A stretch of DNA of 28,033 nt from a virus. The translations under genes and the position numbers were made by a program. The stretch spans positions 1 to 28,033 of IMG/VR virus record IMGVR_UViG_3300007516_000103; one strand, given 5' to 3'. Below the pieces are notes generated by a model, which saw only the letters and a list, made by a program, of their open reading frames with translations, was not told the origin of the DNA and searched no databases. This document shows positions 20,581-28,033 of this stretch, piece after piece (position 1 is the first letter of the stretch; every line of letters starts with the position of its first letter).

Positions 20581-22461
20581 ATGGCTGATTGTGGAAGTAG
20601 TATATTAGAATCCATTGTTGTATCAGATATTAATAATAATCTGATTACCCTTACACAGGGAGACAAACTGACTGTAAAAACAAACAATCTTGGTGACGAG
20701 ATTCTTAAGATTTCTACAGCAGGTGCTAACTTATTGGCAGTAACCTTGATGCCAGGGGCTGGTGTAGCAACTGATGCCAGTACTGCAGACCCTTATGCAA
20801 TATTGTATGACGGAACTACGTCTACTTGGACTAGGTTAATTTCCGAAGATGCAGGTAATAAACTAGTTGTAGGAACTGACGGAGGATTATTTACATCTTT
20901 AGGTGCTGCAGACATAGGCACCATCTTTAAAATCTCTTCCGGAGATGATGGAGTTACTGTAGCAGAAGGGCCTTTTAATGTAGAACTAACAGACAGACTG
21001 CATTATTACTCTGATGGGTCTTTAGATTTTATTACAGACTTTTCTGCTGGTGTAGGTAAAATACAAGGTAAAGCGGTACTTTCTAGTACTTCTGGAAACC
21101 AACTTACTTTAGATGGCACTGGTCTTTTTGTACCTCAGACTAGCAACGTCATAACAACTCTTGCTTACACTAACGGAATTGTTACTTATACTAACGAAGC
21201 AGCTACAGTATTTAACTTGAATATTAATGCTTCTAATTTAAGAATAGCAGATACACATGATATCTTATTAAGTGGTATTGGAGCTATTACAAATATTCAA
21301 GCACTGTTTGATCAACTAGTGACACTTTCTGGTTCTGAAACTCTCACAACTCTTGGCTATAACTCTACTACTAATAAGCTATCTTATTTAGATGAACTAG
21401 GTGCTATTACTTCTATAACACTTAATACTGGGCAAACTTCCATTTTAGGAACTAATACCCCAGTAATGCAAATGGATGTATCGGGTACTGGCAGTGCACT
21501 AAACCCTTATATTTTAACACCTATCTTTAAAGGGAGATTCCCAGACTTATTAGATGTAAATATCAGTCAACAGAATATTGGGGATATTGTATATTGGACA
21601 GGTAGTAGCTACGACTTAAAAACTCCTTCCACAACAAGCGCTAATACAAATAGCTACATCCGTTCCGTGATACTTGAAGGAGCAGTTCTAAAATTTGAAG
21701 AAGGTGGAGATGGAGATGCATGGTCTGGGGATATTAACTTTCAACCTTTAATAAGCAGCATTGGGAATAGCTTTGTTCAAACAGTTGCCTTAGTTGGAAC
21801 AGACTTAACATTTACTGGAATAGGCTCAGCTTATAACGCTAGTGTACCCCTTGCTTCTTTAATAGGAGGAGGTTATACTTTTAGTACAAAAGATAAACAA
21901 GGCACTATAACAGCTATTACTAATGCAGAAGTTTTAGGCATTATACCAAGTATTTCTACTACAGATTTAATAAAAACAACTACAGTTGTAACTGGCTCGG
22001 GACATGATATAGAAATTGCTATTATAGGCACAGGTGCTAGTTCAGGTTTTACTACTATGCGCTGGGATATGGCTGCTCAAAAAGCTTATTGGGGAAGTAG
22101 TGAAACAGACCCAGTAGTAAAAGAGTCTTTTTCTATCACAGAATTTGCTAGAAATGCAGACTTAGAAGCACTTATAAATGGTAAAATCTTCTTTGTTGTT
22201 CCTCAGTATATGGCAGGTAAAGCTATCAAAAGATACAAAGTAACTGTTCCTACAGCTCATACAGGAAGCGCTTTAACAGGAGACCTCAGAGTAGACGGGG
22301 TATCTGTAAATAGTTTCTCTATTGCTGATGGAGTTAGTACTAAAAACGTTTCAGGTTTAAATATTATACTAGTAGAAGACCAACTTATAGATGTTGTATT
22401 AACAGCAGTAGGAACTACTACTCCAGGAACAGGAATGAATGTAGTTGTAACAATAGAATAA
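20581..22461 (+). CDS. Tail or head fibre-like protein, 626 residues
   Basis: The sequence is rich in Thr, Ser, Gly, Asn and Leu and dominated by short strands, typical of trimeric fibres. The N-terminus (MADCGSSILESIVVSDINNN) would be the virion-attachment part. Internal segments repeat a theme with N-x-L-T-L and GTGLFVPQTSNVITTL, as in fibre shafts. The C-terminal ~120 residues (IFFVVPQYMAGKAIKRYKVT, then ALTGDLRVDGVSVNSFSI) look like a globular beta-sandwich that could bind a receptor or glycan. The gene overlaps the next by one base (TAATG). No chaperone or enzyme motif is seen. Head fibre versus tail fibre cannot be decided. Confidence 0.65.
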   Translation: MADCGSSILESIVVSDINNNLITLTQGDKLTVKTNNLGDEILKISTAGANLLAVTLMPGAGVATDASTADPYAILYDGTTSTWTRLISEDAGNKLVVGTDGGLFTSLGAADIGTIFKISSGDDGVTVAEGPFNVELTDRLHYYSDGSLDFITDFSAGVGKIQGKAVLSSTSGNQLTLDGTGLFVPQTSNVITTLAYTNGIVTYTNEAATVFNLNINASNLRIADTHDILLSGIGAITNIQALFDQLVTLSGSETLTTLGYNSTTNKLSYLDELGAITSITLNTGQTSILGTNTPVMQMDVSGTGSALNPYILTPIFKGRFPDLLDVNISQQNIGDIVYWTGSSYDLKTPSTTSANTNSYIRSVILEGAVLKFEEGGDGDAWSGDINFQPLISSIGNSFVQTVALVGTDLTFTGIGSAYNASVPLASLIGGGYTFSTKDKQGTITAITNAEVLGIIPSISTTDLIKTTTVVTGSGHDIEIAIIGTGASSGFTTMRWDMAAQKAYWGSSETDPVVKESFSITEFARNADLEALINGKIFFVVPQYMAGKAIKRYKVTVPTAHTGSALTGDLRVDGVSVNSFSIADGVSTKNVSGLNIILVEDQLIDVVLTAVGTTTPGTGMNVVVTIE

Positions 22462-23042
22462 TGGCAAAAGTTTGTACAAATATATGTTTAGGTTTATCCT
22501 GTGATGGGTTATCAATTACAGACGTCTCTGGATTATACCCTGATAAAGCTATGGGGTGGCAATATAATCCAGGAGATACAGCTGTACCTACTACAGATAT
22601 AGATTCAATAACTCTAACAGTAACTGACCCAGAAAGTGTAATCACTGTTTATGCTATTCCTTCCGGTAACTATACAGATCCGGCTTTACCTAGCATGTCT
22701 ATAGCAGACATAGATATGGAACTTCCAGATGGTCTTTATACTTTTGAGTATCAAATAGAATTTTTGACAGAAGAAAATTGTGCTACAGCTTCAGTAACAA
22801 CGATGTTAATCACAAAAAGTTTGTCTTGCTGTTTAAGGTCATTAGAAGCAAAAGCGCTTTTAGCTACTACCAGTACAGAATATGAAAGCCTTATTAAAGA
22901 ACATACTAAATTATCAATGGAATTACACGGACTATTAACTTCTGTAAATTCTGAATCAATAACGGACCCACTTTTAGTAAAAGATATAATTGAAGATCTT
23001 TCTACTAGATGCAAAGCCATATCTAAAAACTGCGACTGCTAA
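22461..23042 (+). CDS. Cys-rich virion-associated protein, 193 residues
   Basis: The N-terminal half (1-115) is a beta-sandwich-like domain with GDTAVPTTDIDSITLTVTDP and DGLYTFEYQIEFLTEENC. The C-terminal half is helical (SLEAKALLATTSTEYESLIK, then KLSMELHGLLTS) and ends with KAISKNCDC. Cys residues cluster at the N-terminus (C5, C9, C14), at CC in the middle and in the last six residues. It is bracketed by one-base TAATG overlaps with the fibre gene before it and the Cys-rich protein after it, so the three are likely made together. A fibre-attachment or assembly role is the best guess; no family is recognised. Confidence 0.6.
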   Translation: MAKVCTNICLGLSCDGLSITDVSGLYPDKAMGWQYNPGDTAVPTTDIDSITLTVTDPESVITVYAIPSGNYTDPALPSMSIADIDMELPDGLYTFEYQIEFLTEENCATASVTTMLITKSLSCCLRSLEAKALLATTSTEYESLIKEHTKLSMELHGLLTSVNSESITDPLLVKDIIEDLSTRCKAISKNCDC

Positions 23043-24259
23043 TGTGCACATGTAATTCTTCTTCTTGTAATGGTGCCTGCGGGAGCCTTATTGTAAATAA
23101 AGGAACTTCAGGAAATCCTGGAGTTGGGATAAGATCCATTACCTCTTCTGTTGATTCTGTAGGCAATACTATAATTAAAATCACTCTGACTAGTGGAGTT
23201 GTAAACAACGTTACTTTGCCAATAGGTTTACAAGGTTTGTCTGTACATCATTCTTCTATTACTAAAAGTACTATTTCTAGTCTTAAGCCTCCTACAGCGA
23301 GTCTACCAGGAGCAGTAGATACATATACACTATGGGCAGATGAAGCAGAAACTATTGCTATAGGGACTTATAAAATATATAATGGAGCAGATGGTTTATC
23401 AGATTCTGTATTTTCCAATGTTGGTGGTGAAGCAGAAGTATTCCAAGTTGGTTCTGCGTATAACTTTAGAACTTTTAAGTCAGATAACTTAACTGTTACT
23501 CAAACTACGGATCAAATAAAAATAAATGACCCGAGATACCCCGTAGAGGTAGTTCTTACAAGTTCTTCGGGAACGTATGATCTTTTAATGGATAGTTACC
23601 AATACTATCAGCCTATTGAAATTACAAACAAAACCCTTTCCCCAGTTACAATTGTAATACCAGCTGGGTACTCTTTTGAGGAATGTCCGTATCTTATATC
23701 CCCTCTGCAACTAGTCTTGCTTCCTACAGGGACTTTACGTGTTTGGAAGTCTTTAAAAGAGACTGTTAATAAGGTTAGTATACTCTCTTATAAGTGCAAA
23801 GCTTATTCAAGAGAAGTAACAGACTTCCAGAATAACTTTAAGTATGACACAGATAGGATATATGTTACAGCAACAGAATCTAGACAAATAACTATTGCAG
23901 GAAGACTGAGATTTGCAGGATCTAATATAAATGACAATGGAATTGTCTTTAAAATAGAAACTCCTTTTACTCCTCCTAGAGTAGTTTACTTTGAAGGAAC
24001 TGCATTTATCAATGGAGGAAGCCCTTCTGTATTAACTTCTTTAGGACAACAAACTGCTTTCCCTGTAAGCTTTTCAGTAAGTCCTGCAGGAATAGTTACT
24101 CTTATAGGAGCAGCTGCACGTATTGGCTCTGTAGATCCTAGTCCTTTATCTGCTGGTTCTGATGTCAGATTTGTTAAAACTTACATTGACACAATAAGAT
24201 TCACTGGAATATGGGATGGAGCAAACGCTATAAATACAGTTCCAATAAGCGATTCTTAA
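23042..24259 (+). CDS. Virion or fibre-like protein with Cys-rich N-terminus, 405 residues
   Basis: The first 14 residues (MCTCNSSSCNGACG) hold four Cys, followed by a Gly-rich KGTSGNPGVGIRSI section. Strand-rich domains follow: about 30-60 (IIKITLTSGVVNNVTLPIGL), about 95-120 (YTLWADEAETIAIGTYKIYN) and a middle part near 165-205 with SSSGTYDLLMDSYQYYQPIE. The C-terminal domain (about 270-405) has YVTATESRQITIAGRLRFAG and a final RFTGIWDGANAINTVPI, resembling a receptor-binding beta-sandwich. No enzymatic motif. Coupling to the previous Cys-rich gene by TAATG suggests the two proteins meet in the virion. Confidence 0.6.
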   Translation: MCTCNSSSCNGACGSLIVNKGTSGNPGVGIRSITSSVDSVGNTIIKITLTSGVVNNVTLPIGLQGLSVHHSSITKSTISSLKPPTASLPGAVDTYTLWADEAETIAIGTYKIYNGADGLSDSVFSNVGGEAEVFQVGSAYNFRTFKSDNLTVTQTTDQIKINDPRYPVEVVLTSSSGTYDLLMDSYQYYQPIEITNKTLSPVTIVIPAGYSFEECPYLISPLQLVLLPTGTLRVWKSLKETVNKVSILSYKCKAYSREVTDFQNNFKYDTDRIYVTATESRQITIAGRLRFAGSNINDNGIVFKIETPFTPPRVVYFEGTAFINGGSPSVLTSLGQQTAFPVSFSVSPAGIVTLIGAAARIGSVDPSPLSAGSDVRFVKTYIDTIRFTGIWDGANAINTVPISDS

Positions 24260-24260
24260 A

Positions 24261-24506
24261 ATGACTTTTGAAGAATTTCAAAATAAAGTAAAAGCATTAC
24301 AATCTGCTTATGGTTCTAAAATAGAAATATTTAGAGTTAAAAGATCTTATGGATTATTCTGCAATGGCTTTTACGAAATATATGCTTATCGAGCCCTAAA
24401 ATTCTTATCTTGCACTACAGAAGCAGAGTTCTTAGAAACCTGTGCTTGTGTTAGTCAAAAAGATATTCTACAAATTTTGAATAAAGCCAGTGAAAGATTA
24501 TGCTAA
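24261..24506 (+). CDS. Small protein of unknown function, 81 residues
   Basis: The ATG is one base after the previous stop. The protein is compact: a helix (TFEEFQNKVKALQSAYG), two strands (KIEIFRVKRSYGLFCNGFYE) and a C-terminal helix pair with a CTTEAEFLETCACVSQKDIL section. Four Cys are spread through the middle and one more is the last residue. It overlaps the next adaptor gene by seven bases. The position marks the return from fibre/lysis genes to the crAss-like tail block. No family recognised; a small virion or assembly factor is possible. Confidence 0.6.
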   Translation: MTFEEFQNKVKALQSAYGSKIEIFRVKRSYGLFCNGFYEIYAYRALKFLSCTTEAEFLETCACVSQKDILQILNKASERLC

Positions 24507-25240
24507 GGCTAGAGCAAATAGTATCTCAATATGAAGAAGCACTGGATATTACAACTAGTGACTCAGATTTCTCTTATGATTATTACGTGGATCTTACCAA
24601 TCAGCAACGAGCTTTGCATATACGTAATGAGCAAAATAAGAGATCAAGGACGTTTGATGATACTATTGTTCAGACAATAGGATGTTTTCCTATGAAGCCA
24701 GTAAGTTCTCTTATGTGCTGTGGCCAGGAAATTGAAGGATGCACTATACTTAGGTCTGTTGAGAAACTTCCTGACACAATAGAGTTCCATGATAAAGATG
24801 GGATAATCTCTGTAGGATCTCCTCAGATGACAAGTAAAAGACTTAATCATGTAGATTATCAAACTATACCTTATAGGGGCAGTAACAAAATCTCCTCTAA
24901 AGAAGTGTTCTCGTTTTTAATGGAAGGCTATTTATATCTTTATAGTAAATCTACAGATGTTCTTTCTATAAGATACTTAATGATAAGAGGGATATTTGAA
25001 GACCCTACGTCTCTGGCTAAATTCAAATGCGAAGAAAATTCTGAAAAAGCTTGCTTTAATAAGCTTACCTCAGATTACCCAATATCTACTTGGATGTGGG
25101 AATCTCTTGTAAAGCCTAATGTATTGCAACAATTAGGAAGAGAAGCTAGTATACCTAAAGATCTTACTAATGATAATAAAGACAGAGAAGATGGCGAATC
25201 ACAAAATGCACAGGCCAAAGGGGAGACTAGGCAACAATAA
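24500..25240 (+). CDS. Ring/tail-adaptor protein, crAss-like candidate, 246 residues
   Basis: The most telling part is ISSKEVFSFLMEGYLYLYSK (near 130-150), then LSIRYLMIRGIFEDPTSLAK (154-175), followed by a Cys-containing loop and YPISTWMWESLVKPNVLQQL (192-213). The order strand, R-G-I-F-E-D-P, Cys loop, Y-P-I and a helix is a conserved theme of one crAss-like structural protein as I remember it. The N-terminal 100 residues are mixed. The last ~30 residues are polar and low in complexity and overlap the start of the next gene by 50 bases. Together with the two following genes and the muzzle protein it should build the connector below the portal. Confidence 0.7.
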   Translation: MLRLEQIVSQYEEALDITTSDSDFSYDYYVDLTNQQRALHIRNEQNKRSRTFDDTIVQTIGCFPMKPVSSLMCCGQEIEGCTILRSVEKLPDTIEFHDKDGIISVGSPQMTSKRLNHVDYQTIPYRGSNKISSKEVFSFLMEGYLYLYSKSTDVLSIRYLMIRGIFEDPTSLAKFKCEENSEKACFNKLTSDYPISTWMWESLVKPNVLQQLGREASIPKDLTNDNKDREDGESQNAQAKGETRQQ

Positions 25241-25730
25241 CTCTGATATTACGACCCAAGATTTTTATAAGTTCTATATGAAGGAGCTTAAAAAAGACCC
25301 TACAAGAATTTCTAGGGGTAAAATGCGTAAGGTATTTAATGATTTGACCAAAGCTATGATGGCTGAAGTACAAGATGGGGGTAAAATATATATCCATAGA
25401 GTAGGTAGAATTTATGTAAAATTCATCAAGGTTCCTTTGATGGAAGAAGGTGAAATCAATCCTATGCTACCTATAAATTGGAAAGCTACTTTTGAATACT
25501 GGGAAAAACTTTACCCTGGTGTAACAAGTTTAGAAAGAAAGAGTATAAAGAATAAGCCTTTATTAAAATTTATAAACGATCATACTAAACAGTATGTCGC
25601 TAAACATATGTTTCTAAGAACATTTTTCTTAGAGGACCAAAGTTGGAGATTTGATTTTTGCACAAAAAACAAAAGGGCTCTAGGGAAAATAATAAAAGAG
25701 GGCTCTAATAAAAGAGCTTTTATTGCATAA
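25191..25730 (+). CDS. IHF/HU-like protein with C-terminal extension, 179 residues
   Basis: Residues 40-80 carry the HU/IHF core pattern: a helix SRGKMRKVFNDLTKAMMAEV, then DGGKIYIHRVGRIYVKF, matching the family's helix, x-G-x-x-V-x-I-x-x-x-G-x-F-x-V turn. crAss-like genomes carry IHF-like genes in just this neighbourhood. HU and IHF proteins are near 90-100 residues, so this one is long: it adds a basic N-terminus (HKMHRPKGRLGNNN) and about 100 C-terminal residues with INWKATFEYWEKLYPG and a basic helical tail. ATG at 25191 is preferred over an in-frame ATG at 25170 because of the GAGAAG before it. It may bend DNA near the portal or serve as a virion part. Confidence 0.75.
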   Translation: MANHKMHRPKGRLGNNNSDITTQDFYKFYMKELKKDPTRISRGKMRKVFNDLTKAMMAEVQDGGKIYIHRVGRIYVKFIKVPLMEEGEINPMLPINWKATFEYWEKLYPGVTSLERKSIKNKPLLKFINDHTKQYVAKHMFLRTFFLEDQSWRFDFCTKNKRALGKIIKEGSNKRAFIA

Positions 25731-25732
25731 CT

Positions 25733-26491
25733 ATGGAAATTTATAATTACATATCTTATAAAGCTGTCCTCGAACAAGCCAAAGATGACTTTAAATTCAT
25801 TGTAGGCAATATTTCAGACTTAGAAGCTAAGCAATGGCTATCGAGATTAATAGGCTTAAGTGGGTCTTTCCATGTACTTACAGATAAGACAGAGTTTCTT
25901 AAAGTAGAATTTGGGAAAGTAGAGACTCCTGATGACATGTCTGTGTTAATATCTGTCGCACAGTCTTGTGAAAAAACCTTAGAAGAAGCAAAATGTAATC
26001 CGTGCAATGTTGCCCCTATGAAATGGAATACTGCAGATGTTAATTGTAAAAGACATTTTGTACCTATTGATTTCTATGTGCACTCTAAGGCTAGGTATAA
26101 TGTTAATGACAGCACTATTTTTACAAATTTTGATGAAGGTATAATCAGAGTATCTTATAAAGGTTTGCCCCAAGATCAAAATGGGGACCCAGCTATCCCA
26201 GAAGAAGACTCTTGGCAAGAAGCTGCTATACATGAACTTGCTTGGAAAGTTGCAAGAAACATGTATCTTATGGATAAGTTTGATGAAAGAAAACTTAATA
26301 GAATAGAAAAAGATAGAGATTGGTATTTTGCTCAAGCTGTCAACAAAGCTAAAATGTTCAATAGGCCACAAAGAGAAGTATTCAAAGACAACTGGATAAA
26401 GACAATAAAAGACCTTTATCCAGAAGATATTAATATGCATTCTTTAGCAGATAGAGAATACAGAAACTGGCACGGAAGCTACACTTCATGA
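25733..26491 (+). CDS. Ring/tail-adaptor protein next to the muzzle gene, crAss-like candidate, 252 residues
   Basis: Residues ~120-150 are beta-rich (VPIDFYVHSKARYNVNDSTI), then EGIIRVSYKGLPQDQNGDPA with IPEEDSWQEAAIHELAWKVA (about 145-185). A strand ending in Y-x-G-x-P-x-D-x-x-G-x-P-x-I-P followed by a long helix is the signature of P22 gp4-like adaptor proteins, and in crAss-like phages such a ring protein directly precedes the muzzle gene. The C-terminal helix region (ERKLNRIEKDRDWYFAQAVN) fits the adaptor fold. A C-x-P-C motif occurs near residue 87. The stop overlaps the muzzle start (ATGA at 26488-26491). Confidence 0.75.
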   Translation: MEIYNYISYKAVLEQAKDDFKFIVGNISDLEAKQWLSRLIGLSGSFHVLTDKTEFLKVEFGKVETPDDMSVLISVAQSCEKTLEEAKCNPCNVAPMKWNTADVNCKRHFVPIDFYVHSKARYNVNDSTIFTNFDEGIIRVSYKGLPQDQNGDPAIPEEDSWQEAAIHELAWKVARNMYLMDKFDERKLNRIEKDRDWYFAQAVNKAKMFNRPQREVFKDNWIKTIKDLYPEDINMHSLADREYRNWHGSYTS

Positions 26492-28033
26492 AAGCACAAG
26501 CACATTCATATGCGTCTGTAAACAAGGACTTTAGTGTTGAGTTATTTCCAAATAACTTGATATACCAGTTACGTAATGGTAGAATGACTACTGATGCAGA
26601 AATCGGTACTGAAGGAGGCGTCATTAATATTCGTGGGAACAAGTATAATTTTACTATCCCAGCAGGGAAGTATATTCTTAACTATACTACAATTGTTGAG
26701 ACTGTCTATTTAATTACTACTGATTCTTTGACTGAAGAAGGTGGTACTGGGTATATCTATAAAGTTGTAATAAGTCCTAAAACACTTGTTAGTGTAATTA
26801 CTCTTATTTATTCTAGTCCAGATTTACTTCTATCTGTTTACAGAACTGTACAATCACATGGAATAAGAGAAAACTCTACAAAAGAAAGGTTGTATTTCTC
26901 AGAGCATAAATCTGAAACAAGAAGTTTAAACCTTATAACAATACCTGTAGATGCCCCAATAGAATTTACACAGCTTCATCCAGATGCATCTTTTTCTGCA
27001 CCGATAGTAGAACATATTTTTGAAGGTGGAGATTTAAGAAGAGGTGTTTATGAGTATGCGTTTTACCTTACAACTTATGACGGCAAAAAGAGTTTATTAT
27101 CTGAAAATTCTGTGCCTATTTCTTTAATAGGTTCAGCTTTCAATGACGCTAAAGATTACAGCGATTCTAAAATAGTAGATGAATCCCCAAATAGTACAAA
27201 TTTCGGCAACACTTTTTCAGCTTCAAAGTCTGTAAAAATATCAGTAGACGTATCTCAATACCCAAGTAATTTATATGACACTGTTACATTTGTGGCTATT
27301 TACAGCGGAGATAAATTTCTTCCCCCAGAGATAACAGCTATAGATACTGTTTCTCTTGTTAATAACAAAGCTACTTTTATTCATTCTGGTTTAGAATCTG
27401 AGGTTTTTCTTTCTTACAACGATTATGTAGATAACCGCTATCCTTTTTTTACAAATAAAACCTTTGCTGCAAAAGATCAAGTGTTATTAGCTGGTAATAC
27501 ACGTTCTGCGACACTGACTTTAGATTATAATGCATCAACAAACAGATATTTAAAAACAGGAGAAACTTATGAAGACTTTCATTTTAATCCTTATAACGAT
27601 GAATCTGGAACTCACTTTACAACTCAACCAGATGGTACAATAGAAGATTGGCAAAATAATGACCAATATAAATATCAAAACCCTACAGAAAATAATGGCA
27701 ATTATTATTTAGGGGGAGCAGGAGATAATATTGACTATACTTTTGTCTTACATGAATTAGACAGTGGCTTAGTTGCTAACAAAATTTCTCATAGTGATAC
27801 ACAAATTATAAATGAAATAGTTTCTTTAGAGCAAGATTATCCTTCTGGGTATCTAAATAACTTTAATTCTCCTTATTTAAGATTCTTAAAAGGATATAAG
27901 CGTGGAGAAATATACCGTTTTGGAATTAGCTTTACTTCTAAAAAAGGAAACAAAAGTTTTGTAAAATATATTGGGGATATTAAAATGCCTGAACTTTCTG
28001 AGAGAGCAGGTTATGTTACTATTCCTGGAACTA
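26488..28033 (+). CDS. Muzzle/tail-stabilisation-type protein, crAss-like, 3' end outside window
   Basis: The frame is open from ATG at 26488 to the window end, giving about 515 residues of a larger protein. The N-terminus (MKAQAHSYASVNKDFSVELF) leads into a beta-rich, propeller-like series. Visible blocks are RLYFSEHKSETRSLNLITIP (near 133), GDLRRGVYEYAFYLTTYDGK (near 182) and a stretch with NDYVDNRYPFFTNKTFAAKD near 310-335. The strongest mark is LKGYKRGEIYRFGISFTSKK, then SFVKYIGDIKMPE near 470-500, a motif I associate with the crAss-like stabilisation/muzzle protein that lines and closes the tail tube. It ends the adaptor, IHF-like, adaptor, muzzle series. Confidence 0.8.
   Translation, partial: MKAQAHSYASVNKDFSVELFPNNLIYQLRNGRMTTDAEIGTEGGVINIRGNKYNFTIPAGKYILNYTTIVETVYLITTDSLTEEGGTGYIYKVVISPKTLVSVITLIYSSPDLLLSVYRTVQSHGIRENSTKERLYFSEHKSETRSLNLITIPVDAPIEFTQLHPDASFSAPIVEHIFEGGDLRRGVYEYAFYLTTYDGKKSLLSENSVPISLIGSAFNDAKDYSDSKIVDESPNSTNFGNTFSASKSVKISVDVSQYPSNLYDTVTFVAIYSGDKFLPPEITAIDTVSLVNNKATFIHSGLESEVFLSYNDYVDNRYPFFTNKTFAAKDQVLLAGNTRSATLTLDYNASTNRYLKTGETYEDFHFNPYNDESGTHFTTQPDGTIEDWQNNDQYKYQNPTENNGNYYLGGAGDNIDYTFVLHELDSGLVANKISHSDTQIINEIVSLEQDYPSGYLNNFNSPYLRFLKGYKRGEIYRFGISFTSKKGNKSFVKYIGDIKMPELSERAGYVTIPGT

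Noticed and set aside
25979-26440. 153-codon minus-strand frame opposite the adaptor gene
   Set aside because: Mirror of a clearly recognisable adaptor protein; Phe/Ile/Cys-rich with no motif.
1-28033. TAG or TGA reassignment as in some crAss-like phages
   Set aside because: Large genes end cleanly at TAA or TGA with close or overlapping downstream starts, and conserved genes show no in-frame stops. Only one TAG is ambiguous and it is reported separately.
1-28033. tRNA genes, CRISPR arrays, integrase or insertion sequences
   Set aside because: No cloverleaf with a T-loop, no regularly spaced direct repeats outside protein-coding repeats, and no recombinase motifs were seen by eye.

Overview
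This window is part of a double-stranded DNA tailed-phage genome. It has tightly packed genes, most on the + strand, with many ATGA or TAATG overlaps and AT-rich coding sequence. The order terminase large subunit, portal, acidic scaffold-like protein, HK97-type major capsid protein, ring/tail-adaptor proteins, an IHF/HU-like protein, another adaptor and a very large muzzle/stabilisation-type protein is the morphogenesis block typical of crAss-like phages (Crassvirales, short-tailed). A Bacteroidetes host, probably a flavobacterium, is suggested by A-rich leaders with few Shine-Dalgarno sites, a lipoprotein signal ending in C-S-K-E, and a DUF285/BspA-like adhesin of a type common in Flavobacteriia. 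The host is inferred, not shown.

Layout. Positions 1-554 hold two minus-strand genes: a truncated membrane protein and a small unknown. Positions 555-1105 are a 550-base divergent intergenic region with several hairpins and no convincing gene. Positions 1106-4346 hold small + strand genes of mostly unknown role. They include a winged-helix-like protein with a second gene apparently overprinted on its tail, several genes under 60 codons, and the region where a small terminase would be expected. Positions 4349-11731 encode packaging and head: TerL, portal, scaffold candidate and major capsid protein, closed by a strong two-tier hairpin terminator. Positions 11803-14924 hold a tiny Cys-containing protein, a helical structural protein, an adaptor and a beta-rich virion protein, followed by a second terminator of the same design.

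Positions 15008-24506 look like an accessory block set between adaptor genes: virion proteins, a 761-residue PKD plus DUF285-repeat adhesin, a predicted surface lipoprotein, the lysis genes (holin candidate, membrane-anchored amidase, two overlapping spanin-like genes) and three further virion/fibre proteins. The holin-amidase stretch is clearly GC-richer than its surroundings. From 24500 the crAss-like tail block resumes: adaptor, IHF-like protein, adaptor, and the muzzle-type protein that runs off the window.

How the genes work together: TerL and portal package DNA into a capsid made by the scaffold and major capsid protein. Ring adaptors and the muzzle protein close the portal and form the short tail. 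The adhesin and fibre proteins probably meet the host surface. The lysis genes release progeny, and the lipoprotein may alter the infected cell surface. The standard genetic code fits throughout: stops are TAA or TGA apart from one TAG. I found no tRNA, CRISPR array, integrase or insertion sequence.
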